A stretch of DNA of 64,000 bases from JAWVFM01 sp963739355 (lineage in GTDB: Bacteria > Actinomycetota > Thermoleophilia > Solirubrobacterales > 70-9). Of the stretch, positions 34,674 to 43,379 are shown in pieces; the stretch's first letter is position 1, and each line of letters begins with the position of its first letter. Position numbers and translations under genes: made by a program. The stretch covers positions 62,001-126,000 of the forward strand of contig CAVUAD010000002.1 of the NCBI GenBank assembly GCA_963739355.1, given 5' to 3'. The notes below the pieces were generated by a model. That model searched no databases. It was not told the DNA's origin and saw only the letters and a program-made list of their open reading frames with translations.

Positions 34674-34703
34674 TGAGCCGCGGAGTGAGTTGCGCGCGTT
34701 GTC

Positions 34704-34757
34704 GTGGTGATCATCCTGGTTCTCCTGATCATCTACCTCGCGCGCCGCGTGATCTGA
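34704..34757 (+). CDS. Possible 17-residue membrane peptide
   Basis: From GTG 34704 a frame of 17 codons encodes VVIILVLLIIYLARRVI, an almost pure TM helix with a short basic end, between the DUF892 gene and csbD. Such microproteins occur in Actinobacteria near stress genes, but there is no good ribosome site, so this is tentative. Confidence 0.2.
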   Translation: MVIILVLLIIYLARRVI

Positions 34758-34816
34758 GCGACCCGGGGCTCCGCGCTCAGGTCGGCCTCCGGCTTCGCGC
34801 GAGTCGTGCCGGCGGC

Positions 34817-34840
34817 GTTAGACGGCGGCCGAATGGGTAT
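34817..34840 (+). promoter_or_regulatory. SigB/SigF-type promoter before the CsbD-like gene
   Basis: GTTAGA (34817-34822), 12 bases, GGGTAT (34835-34840), 40 bases before the CsbD-like start. It fits the GTTTAA-N12-14-GGGTAT general-stress consensus with two mismatches in the -35. CsbD is a classic SigB target in Bacillus. Confidence 0.5.
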
Positions 34841-34880
34841 CTCCAGGCAGTTCGACGACACAGGGAAGAAGGAGCAAGAC

Positions 34881-35075
34881 ATGGGTGGAATCACGGACAA
34901 GATCACCGGCAAGGCGAAGCAGGCCGCTGGCGACGTGACCGGCGACGACGAGCTGCGCCGCGAGGGCCTCGAGGAAGAGGACAAGGGCGAGAAGAAGGAC
35001 GAGCTCGCCGAGGCCGAGGAGAAGGCGGACGAGAAGGCCGACGAGGTCGCGGAGGCCGAGCGCCGGACGTCCTGA
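34881..35075 (+). CDS. CsbD-like general stress protein
   Basis: A 64-residue, very charged, probably helical protein. GGITDKITGKAKQAAGDVTG is the CsbD family signature (xKxxGxxKxxxGxxTG); the rest is Glu/Lys/Ala-rich (EEDKGEKKDELAEAEEKADE). CsbD proteins are abundant stress proteins of unknown action. GGAG lies before ATG 34881. Confidence 0.85.
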   Translation: MGGITDKITGKAKQAAGDVTGDDELRREGLEEEDKGEKKDELAEAEEKADEKADEVAEAERRTS

Positions 35076-35121
35076 GCCGTGCCGGACGAGCGGGGCCGGG
35101 CGCTGGACCCGGTCCGCTCGG

Positions 35122-35481
35122 CTATCCGGCGTCGTAAAGCACCCCGTCTACGCCGGAGATGACCAAGAGCTTTTCCACGGCCGTCGACTCGGGCCGTGTG
35201 AAGCGCAGGCGCTCGCCGTTCGCGGACGAGCGCCGGGCGGCGGACGCAAGGAACGCAAGTCCCTGCGAGTCCACGAACTCCAGCTCGGCGAGGTCCACCG
35301 TTATCCGCGTCGCCTCGCCGGCCTCGAGAGCCTCCAGCTCCATGTACGCGTCGCGCACTGTGGAAACGTCCAGCTCGCCGTCCAGGACGATCATCGCCAG
35401 ACCTGCTGCTCTCGTGACCCGAATCGTCAGGTAGCCGGCCCTCACGAAGCGGAATGCCTCTGAATCGGCCAGTTTCGCCAA
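35122..35481 (-). CDS. STAS-domain anti-sigma factor antagonist
   Basis: A 119-residue protein. STAS fold: LAMIVLDGELDVSTVRDAYM, then ATRITVDLAELEFVDSQGLA, the conserved DSxG region in which the Ser is phosphorylated in SpoIIAA/RsbV. The start is set at TTG 35481 because GGAGGT lies six bases upstream. It would release a sigma factor by binding the anti-sigma kinase, plausibly that of the SigB-like factor at 32250-33098; no such kinase is in the window. Confidence 0.8.
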   Translation of the reverse strand: MAKLADSEAFRFVRAGYLTIRVTRAAGLAMIVLDGELDVSTVRDAYMELEALEAGEATRITVDLAELEFVDSQGLAFLASAARRSSANGERLRFTRPESTAVEKLLVISGVDGVLYDAG

Positions 35482-35754
35482 CGGTCCACCTCCGCGTTCT
35501 TCGCTCTCCGAGGTGGTCCGGCGGCGTCCCTCTGGGACCCGAGTCCGTTCCTGCCCTGTCTGCCATCGGCCCGGCTGCAACGCTCCCGGCCGACAGGATC
35601 GACTCTAGCAGCGGGTATCATCGGTTCCGGTTGGCAGACGTGTGCACCCGGGGAGGTAGCGCGCCAACTCCGGATCACAGCCGGCTTCGAGACTCACTGT
35701 CTCTTTCGCTTGAACGTTCGGCCACCACCGAGAGAGACGAGAGCGAGAGGCCTG

Positions 35755-36165
35755 ATGGTCGAGCAACTCGGGGAGAGCGCGACGGGTCCGGGCGCGCAGG
35801 CGTCGGAGATCTCGCGTGAGATGGTGAAGCTGATGCGGCGGACCGCCGGCCGCGGCCCCACCAAGGCGCGGACGACGATTGCCCGTGATCACGTCCTGGT
35901 CGTGTTCCAGGAGACGCTTACCGACGGCGAGCGGGTCCTGGTCGCAAACGGGTTCACCGACAGAGTCCAAGAGGTCCGATCGGCATACCAGTCGGTTCTG
36001 CGGGACGAGGCGGTGGCGATGGTCGAGCGCGTTCTCGGCCGCAGGGTGATCGGGTTCATGAGCAACAACCACTTCGATCCGGATCTCGCGGCGGAGCTCT
36101 TCGTTCTCGCCCCTGACGAGCCGCTCGGCGAGAGCGTCCTCACCGAGGCGGTGCACGAGAACTGA
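35755..36165 (+). CDS. DUF2294-family protein
   Basis: A 136-residue soluble protein. Conserved elements: SREMVKLMRRTAGRGPTKAR, DHVLVVFQETLTDGERVLVA, and a C-terminal part RRVIGFMSNNHFDPDLAAEL followed by FVL. These match the DUF2294 family, which has no established function. It is divergent from the STAS gene and has GAGAGG before ATG 35755. It stands between the stress cluster and the oxidase operon. Confidence 0.75.
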   Translation: MVEQLGESATGPGAQASEISREMVKLMRRTAGRGPTKARTTIARDHVLVVFQETLTDGERVLVANGFTDRVQEVRSAYQSVLRDEAVAMVERVLGRRVIGFMSNNHFDPDLAAELFVLAPDEPLGESVLTEAVHEN

Positions 36166-36287
36166 TCCGCTGAGCTGCGGCGGCGGTTGGGACATGAGGG
36201 GCGGCCGGTAAGCGAAACGACCGGACCGGTTTTCACACCGGCACGCGGGGTACCGCGGGCTCAGGCGGTTCGGCCGCCAGAGTTGCC

Positions 36288-37301
36288 GTGCACCCAAGAG
36301 GCCCCAACAAGCGCCTCCTCACCTGCTTCGCCCTGCTTGCGGCGCTCGCGCTCGCGGGCTGCGCGCCGCAGTCGCCGCTTGAACCGCACAGCCGGGCCTC
36401 GAGCGACATCGCCACGCTCTGGTGGGTGATGCTGGCGATCGCCGGCGTCGTGTTCGGAGGCGCCGTGGCCATGCTGGTCCTCGGCTACCTGCGGCGTGAC
36501 CGGCCGGGATTGCCGATCGTGGGTGAGAGCGAGAAGGCAAACCTGCGGCTGGTGCTGCTGTTCGGGATCGCGCTTCCGGTGATCGTGCTGACGGCGCTCT
36601 TCGCGGTCGCCGACCTCGTCGTCATCAGGCAGACCGAAGCGCCGGCGGCCGACAGCACGCCGCTGACGATCCACGTGGTGGGGCACCAGTGGTTCTGGGA
36701 GGCCCGCTACCCGGGGACGAGAGCGGTGACGGCGAACGAGATCCACATCCCGGTGAACACCCGGGTGCGCATCGTCGGGACCACCGCCGACGTCATCCAT
36801 TCCTTCTGGGTCCCCCAGCTCAACCGCAAGATCGACCTGATCCCTGGCCAGACGAACTCGATCCTGCTGGACACGGACCATCCGGCCGTCTACCGCGGCC
36901 AGTGCGCCGAGTTCTGCGGCCTGCAGCACGCCAACATGGCCTTCTCGGTGGTGGCGCAGCCGCGGCCGGCCTTCGAGCGCTGGCTGCATGACATGGAGAG
37001 GCCGGCGCGTCCGCCGCAGGACGCAGCCGCCCGCCTCGGCAAGCAGGTCTTCATGAGCTCGCAGTGCGCGAGCTGCCACGCCATTCGAGGCACCCCGGCA
37101 CAGGGAACGGTTGGCCCCGACCTGACCCACCTCGCCACCCGTGCCGACCTTGCGGCCGGCACCATCCCGAACTCCCACGGCTGGCTCGAGCGCTGGATCG
37201 CGAACCCCCAGGCGGTCAAGCCCGGCAACGCCATGCCGGACCTCGGCCTGACCGGCCGGCAGCTCTCGGAGGTCGTCGCCTATCTGGAGGGACTCGACTG
37301 A
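36288..37301 (+). CDS. ctaC: Cytochrome c oxidase subunit II with fused cytochrome c (caa3 type)
   Basis: A 337-residue lipoprotein-like subunit. The N-terminal signal ends in a lipobox LALAGC (Cys near residue 25); two TM helices follow (about 43-65, 84-106). The CuA cupredoxin domain has its ligands in VIHSFWVPQ (His), QCAEFCGLQHANM (two Cys, Glu, His, Met). The C-terminal cytochrome c domain has CASCH and a distal Met in NAMPDLGL. It takes electrons from cytochrome c or QcrC and passes them to subunit I. GTG start; the stop overlaps the next ATG (TGATG). Confidence 0.95.
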   Translation: MHPRGPNKRLLTCFALLAALALAGCAPQSPLEPHSRASSDIATLWWVMLAIAGVVFGGAVAMLVLGYLRRDRPGLPIVGESEKANLRLVLLFGIALPVIVLTALFAVADLVVIRQTEAPAADSTPLTIHVVGHQWFWEARYPGTRAVTANEIHIPVNTRVRIVGTTADVIHSFWVPQLNRKIDLIPGQTNSILLDTDHPAVYRGQCAEFCGLQHANMAFSVVAQPRPAFERWLHDMERPARPPQDAAARLGKQVFMSSQCASCHAIRGTPAQGTVGPDLTHLATRADLAAGTIPNSHGWLERWIANPQAVKPGNAMPDLGLTGRQLSEVVAYLEGLD

Positions 37302-39205
37302 TGGCCATCGCGGTTCCCCGTGCATCGCGGGAGCGCCTCGACCGGCTGGAGCGCATCTGGGCCGAGCGGCGGGGCGTCTACGGCTGGCTCACCACGACGG
37401 ACCACAAGCGGATCGGGATTCTCTACCTGTTCACTTCGCTGGCCTTCTTCGCGGCGGGAGGAGTCGAGGCGCTGCTCATCCGCACGCAGCTGATCGGCCC
37501 GGAGCAGCAGGTGCTCGGCCCCGAGGCCTACAACCAGGCGATGACCATGCACGGGGTGACGATGATCTTCCTCTTCGTCATCCCGATGTCGATCGGAGCG
37601 TTCGGCAACTACCTGCTGCCCCTCCAGATCGGGGCGCGGGACATGGCGTTCCCGCGCCTGAACGCCTTCTCCTACTGGGTGTACGTCTGCTCGGGGATCT
37701 TCATCTACGTGGGCGTCGCCACGGGGAACGCGCCGGCAGCGGGCTGGTTCGACTACGTCCCCCTCGCCTCGGAATCCTTCAGCCCCGGCTACGGCATCGA
37801 CTTCTACGCGCTTGGCCTGATCTTCACGGGCATCTCCTCGACCGCGGCCGCGATCAACTTCATCGTCACGATCTTCAAGCTGCGCGCGCCCGGCATGTCC
37901 ATCAACCGCATGCCGCTGTTCTGCTTCGCCATCCTCGCGACCTCCGGGGCGCTGGTATTCGCGCTGCCGGTGCTCTCGGTTGCCCTGATCTTCCTCGAGG
38001 CCGACCGCCTGCTCGGCTTCCACTTCTACGACGTCGCCAAGGGGGGCGACACCATCCTCTGGCAGAACCTCTTCTGGATCTTCGGCCACCCGGAGGTCTA
38101 CATCATCATCCTGCCGGCCTTCGGGATCGCGACATCGATCATCCCGGCGTTTGCCAGGCGGCGAATGGTGGCCTTCCCGCTCGTGGCCCTCGCTGAGCTG
38201 CTCGTCGCCTTCATCGGCTTCGGCGTCTGGGCCCACCACATGTTCGCGGTGGGCCTCTCGACGGTGACCACCGTCTACTTCGCCGCGGCCAGCCTGATCA
38301 TCGTCATCCCGAGCGGCATCCAGCTGTTCGCATGGATCACCACCATCGTCACCGGCAGGCCCAAGTTCGACACCCCCCTGCTCTGGATCGTCGGGTTCAT
38401 CGTGCTCTTCATGCTCGGCGGCCTCTCGGGCGTGATGTTCGCCGCGATCCCCTTCGACCAGCAGCTCACCGACACGTACTTCGTGGTGGCCCACTTCCAC
38501 TACGTGATCTTCGGCGCGGCCGTGTTTCCGCTGATCGGCGGCCTCTTCTACTGGTTTCCGAAGGTCACCGGGCGGATGTACCACGAGCGCTGGGGGAAGG
38601 CCAGCTTCTGGCTGACCTTCGTGGGCATGAACATCACGTTCTTCCCCATGCACGTCCTCGGCCTGGAGGGAATGCCGCGGCGGGACTACACCTACCACGC
38701 AGGCCTTGGCTGGACCGGGCTCAACCTCGTCGAGACGATCGGCTCCTACCTCCTCGCCATGGGCCTGCTCGCGGTTGCCATCAACCTCATCGTCAGCATC
38801 TTCCGCGGCGCCCGCGCGCCCAACGACCCGTTCCGCGGGGCCACGCTCGAGTGGTCGACCAGCTCGCCGCCGCCCGCCTACAACTTCGCGGTGATTCCAA
38901 GGGTCTCCAGCCCGTACCCGATGTGGGACGAGGAGGACCGGGCCGGCGACCGCGGCGACCTCGAGCGCGGCGAGCGGGTCCTCGAGCAGGGCCATGAGAC
39001 GCCGGCGGTCTCGGTCGTCGACGCGGAGTGGGACGAGATCCTGGAAATGCCGTCGAGCTCGCCGTGGCCGCCGGTCCTGGCGCTGGCAATGAGCGGGGTC
39101 TTCGCCTTCGCGCTGCTCAGCCAGTGGTTCGCCTCCGCGGTCTTCGTCGTCCTCACGCTCGCGGCGCTCGCCGCCTGGCATGGGAAGGAGCCGCAGGAGG
39201 CATGA
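37301..39205 (+). CDS. ctaD: Cytochrome c oxidase subunit I with C-terminal subunit-IV-like tail
   Basis: A 634-residue haem-copper oxidase subunit I, type A1. Twelve core TM helices; haem and CuB ligands lie in TMHGVTMIF, FGHPEVYIIILP (with the A1-type Glu and the Tyr crosslinked to His), WAHHMFAVG and VAHFHYVIFG. After about residue 530 there is a polar linker (PMWDEEDRAGDRGDLERGE) and two further TM helices, resembling fused subunit IV (CtaF). It reduces O2 to water and pumps protons. Confidence 0.95.
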   Translation: MAIAVPRASRERLDRLERIWAERRGVYGWLTTTDHKRIGILYLFTSLAFFAAGGVEALLIRTQLIGPEQQVLGPEAYNQAMTMHGVTMIFLFVIPMSIGAFGNYLLPLQIGARDMAFPRLNAFSYWVYVCSGIFIYVGVATGNAPAAGWFDYVPLASESFSPGYGIDFYALGLIFTGISSTAAAINFIVTIFKLRAPGMSINRMPLFCFAILATSGALVFALPVLSVALIFLEADRLLGFHFYDVAKGGDTILWQNLFWIFGHPEVYIIILPAFGIATSIIPAFARRRMVAFPLVALAELLVAFIGFGVWAHHMFAVGLSTVTTVYFAAASLIIVIPSGIQLFAWITTIVTGRPKFDTPLLWIVGFIVLFMLGGLSGVMFAAIPFDQQLTDTYFVVAHFHYVIFGAAVFPLIGGLFYWFPKVTGRMYHERWGKASFWLTFVGMNITFFPMHVLGLEGMPRRDYTYHAGLGWTGLNLVETIGSYLLAMGLLAVAINLIVSIFRGARAPNDPFRGATLEWSTSSPPPAYNFAVIPRVSSPYPMWDEEDRAGDRGDLERGERVLEQGHETPAVSVVDAEWDEILEMPSSSPWPPVLALAMSGVFAFALLSQWFASAVFVVLTLAALAAWHGKEPQEA

Positions 39206-39822
39206 CCGACGTGACGAGGAGCACGGAGGCCGAGGACGCCATGCGCTCGGGCGCGGTGGACCGCCGCCGCGCCTCGCTGCCCGGCGGCTGGTGGGGGATG
39301 GCGCTCGTCGTCGCGACCGAGACGGCGCTCTTCGGCTCGCTGATCGCGAGCTACTTCTATCTCCGGGTCGACGCCTCGACCTGGCCGCCGCCGGGGGTGC
39401 CAAAGCCCTCTGTAGGGCTGCCGCTGGTCCTCACCGGCGTGCTGATCGCCTCGGTGCTGCCGGTCTACGAGGCCGTCCGGTCGGCGCGCGGCGGAAACGT
39501 CCGGCGCGCCTGGCTCCTCCTGGCCGCCGCCGCCCTGGTCCAGGGCGCCTACCTCGGCATGCAGATCCACCTCTTCGCGCACGACCTCAACGACTTCAAG
39601 CCGAGCGACACCGCATACGGCTCCATCTACTTCACGCTGCTCGCCGTCCACCACGCGCACGTGGCCGTCGGGATCGCGCTCGACGCCTGGCTCCTGGGCA
39701 AGCTCGCGCGAGGCCTGACGAACTACCGAATGGTCGCCCTGCGGATCCTGGCGCTCTACTGGGCGTTCGTCGCGGCGATCGGCGTGTTCGTTGTCCTTAC
39801 CCAGCTCTTCCCGTCGCTGTGA
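39202..39822 (+). CDS. ctaE: Cytochrome c oxidase subunit III
   Basis: A 206-residue subunit III with five TM helices, of the short bacterial form: GGWWGMALVVATETALFGSL (with the conserved Glu), LLAAAALVQGAYLGMQIHLF, GSIYFTLLAVHHAHVAVGI and NYRMVALRILALYWAFVAAI. ATG overlaps the ctaD stop (ATGA). It stabilises proton uptake by subunit I. Confidence 0.93.
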   Translation: MTDVTRSTEAEDAMRSGAVDRRRASLPGGWWGMALVVATETALFGSLIASYFYLRVDASTWPPPGVPKPSVGLPLVLTGVLIASVLPVYEAVRSARGGNVRRAWLLLAAAALVQGAYLGMQIHLFAHDLNDFKPSDTAYGSIYFTLLAVHHAHVAVGIALDAWLLGKLARGLTNYRMVALRILALYWAFVAAIGVFVVLTQLFPSL

Positions 39823-40205
39823 AGCCGCGGTCTCCCGCATCCCCGTCCTCGCTGCGCCTCTGGTTCGCGGTCCTGGGCGCGCCCGCCGCGTGGGCGGCGC
39901 AGTTCGCCGCCGGCTACTGGCTGACCGAACAGAGCTGTGACCGCGCGCAAGCAAGTTGGATGAACGCTCACCAGCTGGCGACGATCGCGATCACCGTGGT
40001 GGCCGCCCTGACCGTGCTCGCCGCGGCGCTCACCGCGATCGGGATCTACAGGGGCACGGGCGGGGCCGGGGGCGACGACGCCCCACCCGCCGGCCGCAAC
40101 CGCTTCCTTGCGGTGGTGGGCATGACCGTCGCCCTCCTGTTCTTCTTCATCGTCGTCATGAACGGGGTGGGGGTGAGCGTGCTCTCCCCGTGCAACCAGT
40201 CGTGA
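39819..40205 (+). CDS. Three-helix membrane protein of the respiratory operon
   Basis: A 128-residue protein overlapping ctaE by four bases (GTGA) and qcrC by four. About three TM helices (LWFAVLGAPAAWAAQFAAGY; ATIAITVVAALTVLAAALTA; FLAVVGMTVALLFFFIVVMN) and a C-terminal Cys. It has no recognised domain. A place between oxidase and cytochrome bc genes suggests an assembly or supercomplex role, which is inference only. Confidence 0.7.
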   Translation: MKPRSPASPSSLRLWFAVLGAPAAWAAQFAAGYWLTEQSCDRAQASWMNAHQLATIAITVVAALTVLAAALTAIGIYRGTGGAGGDDAPPAGRNRFLAVVGMTVALLFFFIVVMNGVGVSVLSPCNQS

Positions 40206-41014
40206 GCCGGAGCCGCCACATCGCATTGGTGCTCGCCGTCGCGACCGGCCTCGCAGGCGCGGTGAGCCAGGCGGTCGCCCAGCCGCCCAACGGCATCGTC
40301 AAGCCACGGGGCGGCGGTTCCGGCGGCTCTGTCGAGCGCGGGGCCGAGCTCTACGCAGCCAACTGCTCGAGCTGCCACGGGGTGGACGGGCGCGGCATCA
40401 CGGCCCCGCGCCCCGGCGCGGGCGACATCGCGGGCGAGGGCCCCGACCTGCGCGGGGTGGGCGCCCTCGCCCCGGACTTCTACCTGCGCACGGGCCGGAT
40501 GCCGATCGACCACGCCGGGGAGGAGCCGGAGCGCCATCGCCCCTACTTCACGAACCCGGAGATCCGCGCGATGGTCCGCTACATCGCCTCGCTGGGCAAG
40601 GGTCCGGCGATCCCGCATCCGCATCCCGGCGGTGCCAACCTGGCGCACGGCCAGCAGCTCTTCACGGACCACTGCGCGGGCTGTCACCAGGTCGCCGCCG
40701 AGGGCGGCTACGTCACGGGCGCCCGCGTGCCGGTCCTCCAGCACGCCACCCCGCGCGAGGTGGCGGAGGCGGTGCGGATCGGACCGTTCCTGATGCCTCA
40801 CTTCAGCCGCTCGCAGATCTCCAAGCGCCAGCTCGACGACATCGTCGCCTACGTCCAGTACACGAAGCACCCGGACGATCGCGGCGGACTCGGGCTGGGC
40901 CACATCGGCCCGGTGCCTGAAGGCATGGTGCCCTGGCTCGTCGTCAGCGTGATCCTCGTCGGCATGTGCGTGCTGCTCGGCCGGCGCGTGAACGCGAGGT
41001 CGCATCGCGAATGA
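40202..41014 (+). CDS. qcrC: Dihaem cytochrome c subunit of the bcc complex
   Basis: A 270-residue protein with signal/anchor at the N-terminus (HIALVLAVATGLAGAVSQAVA), two cytochrome c domains with CSSCH and CAGCH, and a C-terminal TM anchor (MVPWLVVSVILVGMCVLLG). This is the actinobacterial QcrC plan, in which the two haems replace soluble cytochrome c and hand electrons directly to the CuA subunit. GTG start overlaps the preceding stop. Confidence 0.93.
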   Translation: MSRSRHIALVLAVATGLAGAVSQAVAQPPNGIVKPRGGGSGGSVERGAELYAANCSSCHGVDGRGITAPRPGAGDIAGEGPDLRGVGALAPDFYLRTGRMPIDHAGEEPERHRPYFTNPEIRAMVRYIASLGKGPAIPHPHPGGANLAHGQQLFTDHCAGCHQVAAEGGYVTGARVPVLQHATPREVAEAVRIGPFLMPHFSRSQISKRQLDDIVAYVQYTKHPDDRGGLGLGHIGPVPEGMVPWLVVSVILVGMCVLLGRRVNARSHRE

Positions 41015-41985
41015 AGTTGCTGCGCAAGATCTGGCTGGCCTTCGTGGTCCTGGCGGGGCTCGTTCGGCGCCCTCGCCGCCGCGAGCGAATCGTGGAGCCG
41101 ACGGACCCGAACCGAGTGGCCGAGCTCGTGGTGATCGCGCTGCTCCTCGGCGTGGCGGCGTGCGCCGTTGCGTTCATCGTCATCTACGCGACCGATGCTT
41201 CCAACCAGACCCAGTACCTGGGCCTGGCACTCGGCGCCTCGCTCGTCCTCCTGGCCGCCGCGCTTACCGTCACCGCGGAGAAGTTGGTCCCGGAGGAGGA
41301 GCTCGTCGAGGACTACCCCGTGGTCGGCGACCCGAGCGAGCCCGACACGACGGCGCAGATCGTGGAGGAGTCCGGCAGCGGCATCACCCGCAAGCGCTTC
41401 CTGGCCGGCGCCGCGGGCACGGCCGGGGTCGCCCTCGGCGGCGCGCTGATCGTCCCGGCAGCCGGATTCGGGCCGTTCCTCGACACCCGATCCCTCTACG
41501 ACTCTCCCTGGCACCGGGGCAGGCGGCTCGTCGACGAGGCGGGCGACCCCTACCGGCCCGACGACATCGAGGCCGGGTCGTTCTACACGGCGTATCCCGA
41601 GGACGCGGACCGCGAGCAGCTCGGCGCGCCCGTCGTCGTCGTCCGCCTGCGCCTCGCGGACCTCGAGCTGCCCTCGCAGCGGGCCGGCTGGGCGCCGGAC
41701 GGGATCGTCGCCTACTCGAAGATCTGCACCCACGCGGCGTGTGCGATTTCCCTCTACCGCAAGCCGCTCTTCCCGCCGGCGGAGCCGGGCCCGATGCTGG
41801 TCTGCCCCTGCCACTACTCGACCTTCGATCCCGCCACCGGCGGGACAGTCACCTTCGGCCCCGCCGGCCGTGACCTGCCTCAGCTCCCGCTCGAGATCGT
41901 CACGGGCGAGCTCCGCGCCGCCGGTGACTTCTCGGGCCCGGTCGGCCCCTCGTTCTGGGGCGTCCGCACGCGAGGCCCCAATTGA
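41011..41985 (+). CDS. qcrA: Rieske iron-sulfur protein of the bcc complex
   Basis: A 324-residue Rieske subunit: two N-terminal TM helices (about 35-75), a third TM/Tat-like segment with twin-basic ITRKRFLAGAAGTAGVALGG, then the cluster-binding motifs CTHAAC and CPCHYS that carry the 2Fe-2S centre. The three-TM architecture is the actinobacterial type. ATG overlaps the qcrC stop. Confidence 0.95.
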   Translation: MKLLRKIWLAFVVLAGLVRRPRRRERIVEPTDPNRVAELVVIALLLGVAACAVAFIVIYATDASNQTQYLGLALGASLVLLAAALTVTAEKLVPEEELVEDYPVVGDPSEPDTTAQIVEESGSGITRKRFLAGAAGTAGVALGGALIVPAAGFGPFLDTRSLYDSPWHRGRRLVDEAGDPYRPDDIEAGSFYTAYPEDADREQLGAPVVVVRLRLADLELPSQRAGWAPDGIVAYSKICTHAACAISLYRKPLFPPAEPGPMLVCPCHYSTFDPATGGTVTFGPAGRDLPQLPLEIVTGELRAAGDFSGPVGPSFWGVRTRGPN

Positions 41986-43379
41986 GGCGGGGCCCGGGGC
42001 TGAGCCGCCGCCTCGTGCGCTTCCTGGACGAGCGCACCGGTTCCGCCTCGTTCATCAACAGGACGCTTCGTTACGCGTTCCCGGACCACTGGTCGTTCCT
42101 GCTCGGCGAGGTCGCCCTGTACGCGTTCATCGTCCTCGTCGCCACCGGGATCTACCTCACCTTCTTCTTCGAGCCGTCGACGAGCGCGACCACCTACCAC
42201 GGCTCCTACGCGCCGCTCGACGGCGTCGAGATGAGCGAGGCCTACAGGTCGGTGCTCAAGATCTCCTTCGACGTCAAGGCCGGCCTCCTGATGCGCCAGA
42301 CCCATCACTGGGCGGCGGACGTCTTCGTGGTCGCGATCGTCCTGCACCTCATCCGGGTGTTCTTCACCGGCGCCTTCCGCAAGCCGCGCGAGCTCACCTA
42401 CGTGATCGGGGTGCTGATGCTGTTCGCCGCGCTCTTGGAGGGCTACCTCGGCTACTCGCTGATCGACGACCTGCTCTCCGGGATGGGCCTCGCCATCGGC
42501 TACGGCGTCGCCCTCTCGGTGCCCTTCCTGGGTGCCAACCTCGCCGAGGGGATCTGGAGCTCCCAGTTCCCCGGCGCCCCCGACTTCTGGTCGCGGATGT
42601 ACATCGCCCACGTCCTGATCCTGCCCCTCGTGATCGGCGGCCTTCTCGCCGCGCACCTGGCGCTCGTGGCCTCCCGCCATCACACGCAGTTCCGGCGCAG
42701 AGAGGTCGACGGCGAGCGCAAGCTGATTGGGCTGCCGACGTTCCCGGGCCAGGCGCCGCGCTCGCTCGCGCTGATGGCCGCCGTCGCTGGCGTTCTCTTC
42801 CTGATGGGGGGGCTCCTGCAGATCAACCCGATCTGGCTCTGGGGCCCGTACCACGTCGCGAGCGGGACGAACGGCGCGCAGCCGGACTGGTACCTGGGCT
42901 GGCTGATCGGGGCGCTGCGCCTGGTCCCCAGCTTCGACGTCGTGATCGCGGGCCGGACCGTGGTCCCCAACCCGTTCTGGGGAGGGGTTCTGTTTCCCAG
43001 CGCCATCCTTGTCGCGCTGCTGGCCTGGCCCTGGCTGGAGAGCCGCACGTTGGGCGACCGCCATGTCCACAACGTTCTGGACCGCCCGCGTGATGCGCCC
43101 GTGCGCACCGCGATCGGCGCCGCCGTGCTGACCCTCGTGATCCTGGTCTTCATGGCGGGCTCCGCGGACCGCTTCTACGTGTTCACCGGCCTCGACTACG
43201 GCACGCAGATGTGGATCTACCGCGTCGCGGTCTTCGGCGGGCCAGTCATAGCGTTCATCGTCGCCAAGCGCCTTTGCCTGAGCCTTCAGGAGGCGGAGCG
43301 CATCGAGACCGACCGCGAGGCCGCGGAGGCGGAGGCGAAGCAGGCGGCGCTCAGGCCGTACGCACCGCGCCGCGAGTAG
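41982..43379 (+). CDS. qcrB: Cytochrome b subunit of the bcc complex
   Basis: A 465-residue cytochrome b. The haem-binding helices carry LLMRQTHHWAADVFVVAIVLHLIR and MYIAHVLILPLVIGGLLAAHLAL (four His in two pairs). The N-terminal part is FLDERTGSASFINRTLRYAF, as in QcrB. The last 50 residues are charged (EAERIETDREAAEAEAKQAA). TTG start overlaps the qcrA stop (TTGA). It oxidises menaquinol. Its 3' end overlaps the convergent nrfD by 29 bases. Confidence 0.95.
   Translation: MRRGPGLSRRLVRFLDERTGSASFINRTLRYAFPDHWSFLLGEVALYAFIVLVATGIYLTFFFEPSTSATTYHGSYAPLDGVEMSEAYRSVLKISFDVKAGLLMRQTHHWAADVFVVAIVLHLIRVFFTGAFRKPRELTYVIGVLMLFAALLEGYLGYSLIDDLLSGMGLAIGYGVALSVPFLGANLAEGIWSSQFPGAPDFWSRMYIAHVLILPLVIGGLLAAHLALVASRHHTQFRRREVDGERKLIGLPTFPGQAPRSLALMAAVAGVLFLMGGLLQINPIWLWGPYHVASGTNGAQPDWYLGWLIGALRLVPSFDVVIAGRTVVPNPFWGGVLFPSAILVALLAWPWLESRTLGDRHVHNVLDRPRDAPVRTAIGAAVLTLVILVFMAGSADRFYVFTGLDYGTQMWIYRVAVFGGPVIAFIVAKRLCLSLQEAERIETDREAAEAEAKQAALRPYAPRRE

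Noticed and set aside
36180..36290. A rho-independent terminator before ctaC (CCGGT/ACCGG hairpin near 36225)
   Set aside because: The stem is only five pairs and no T run follows.
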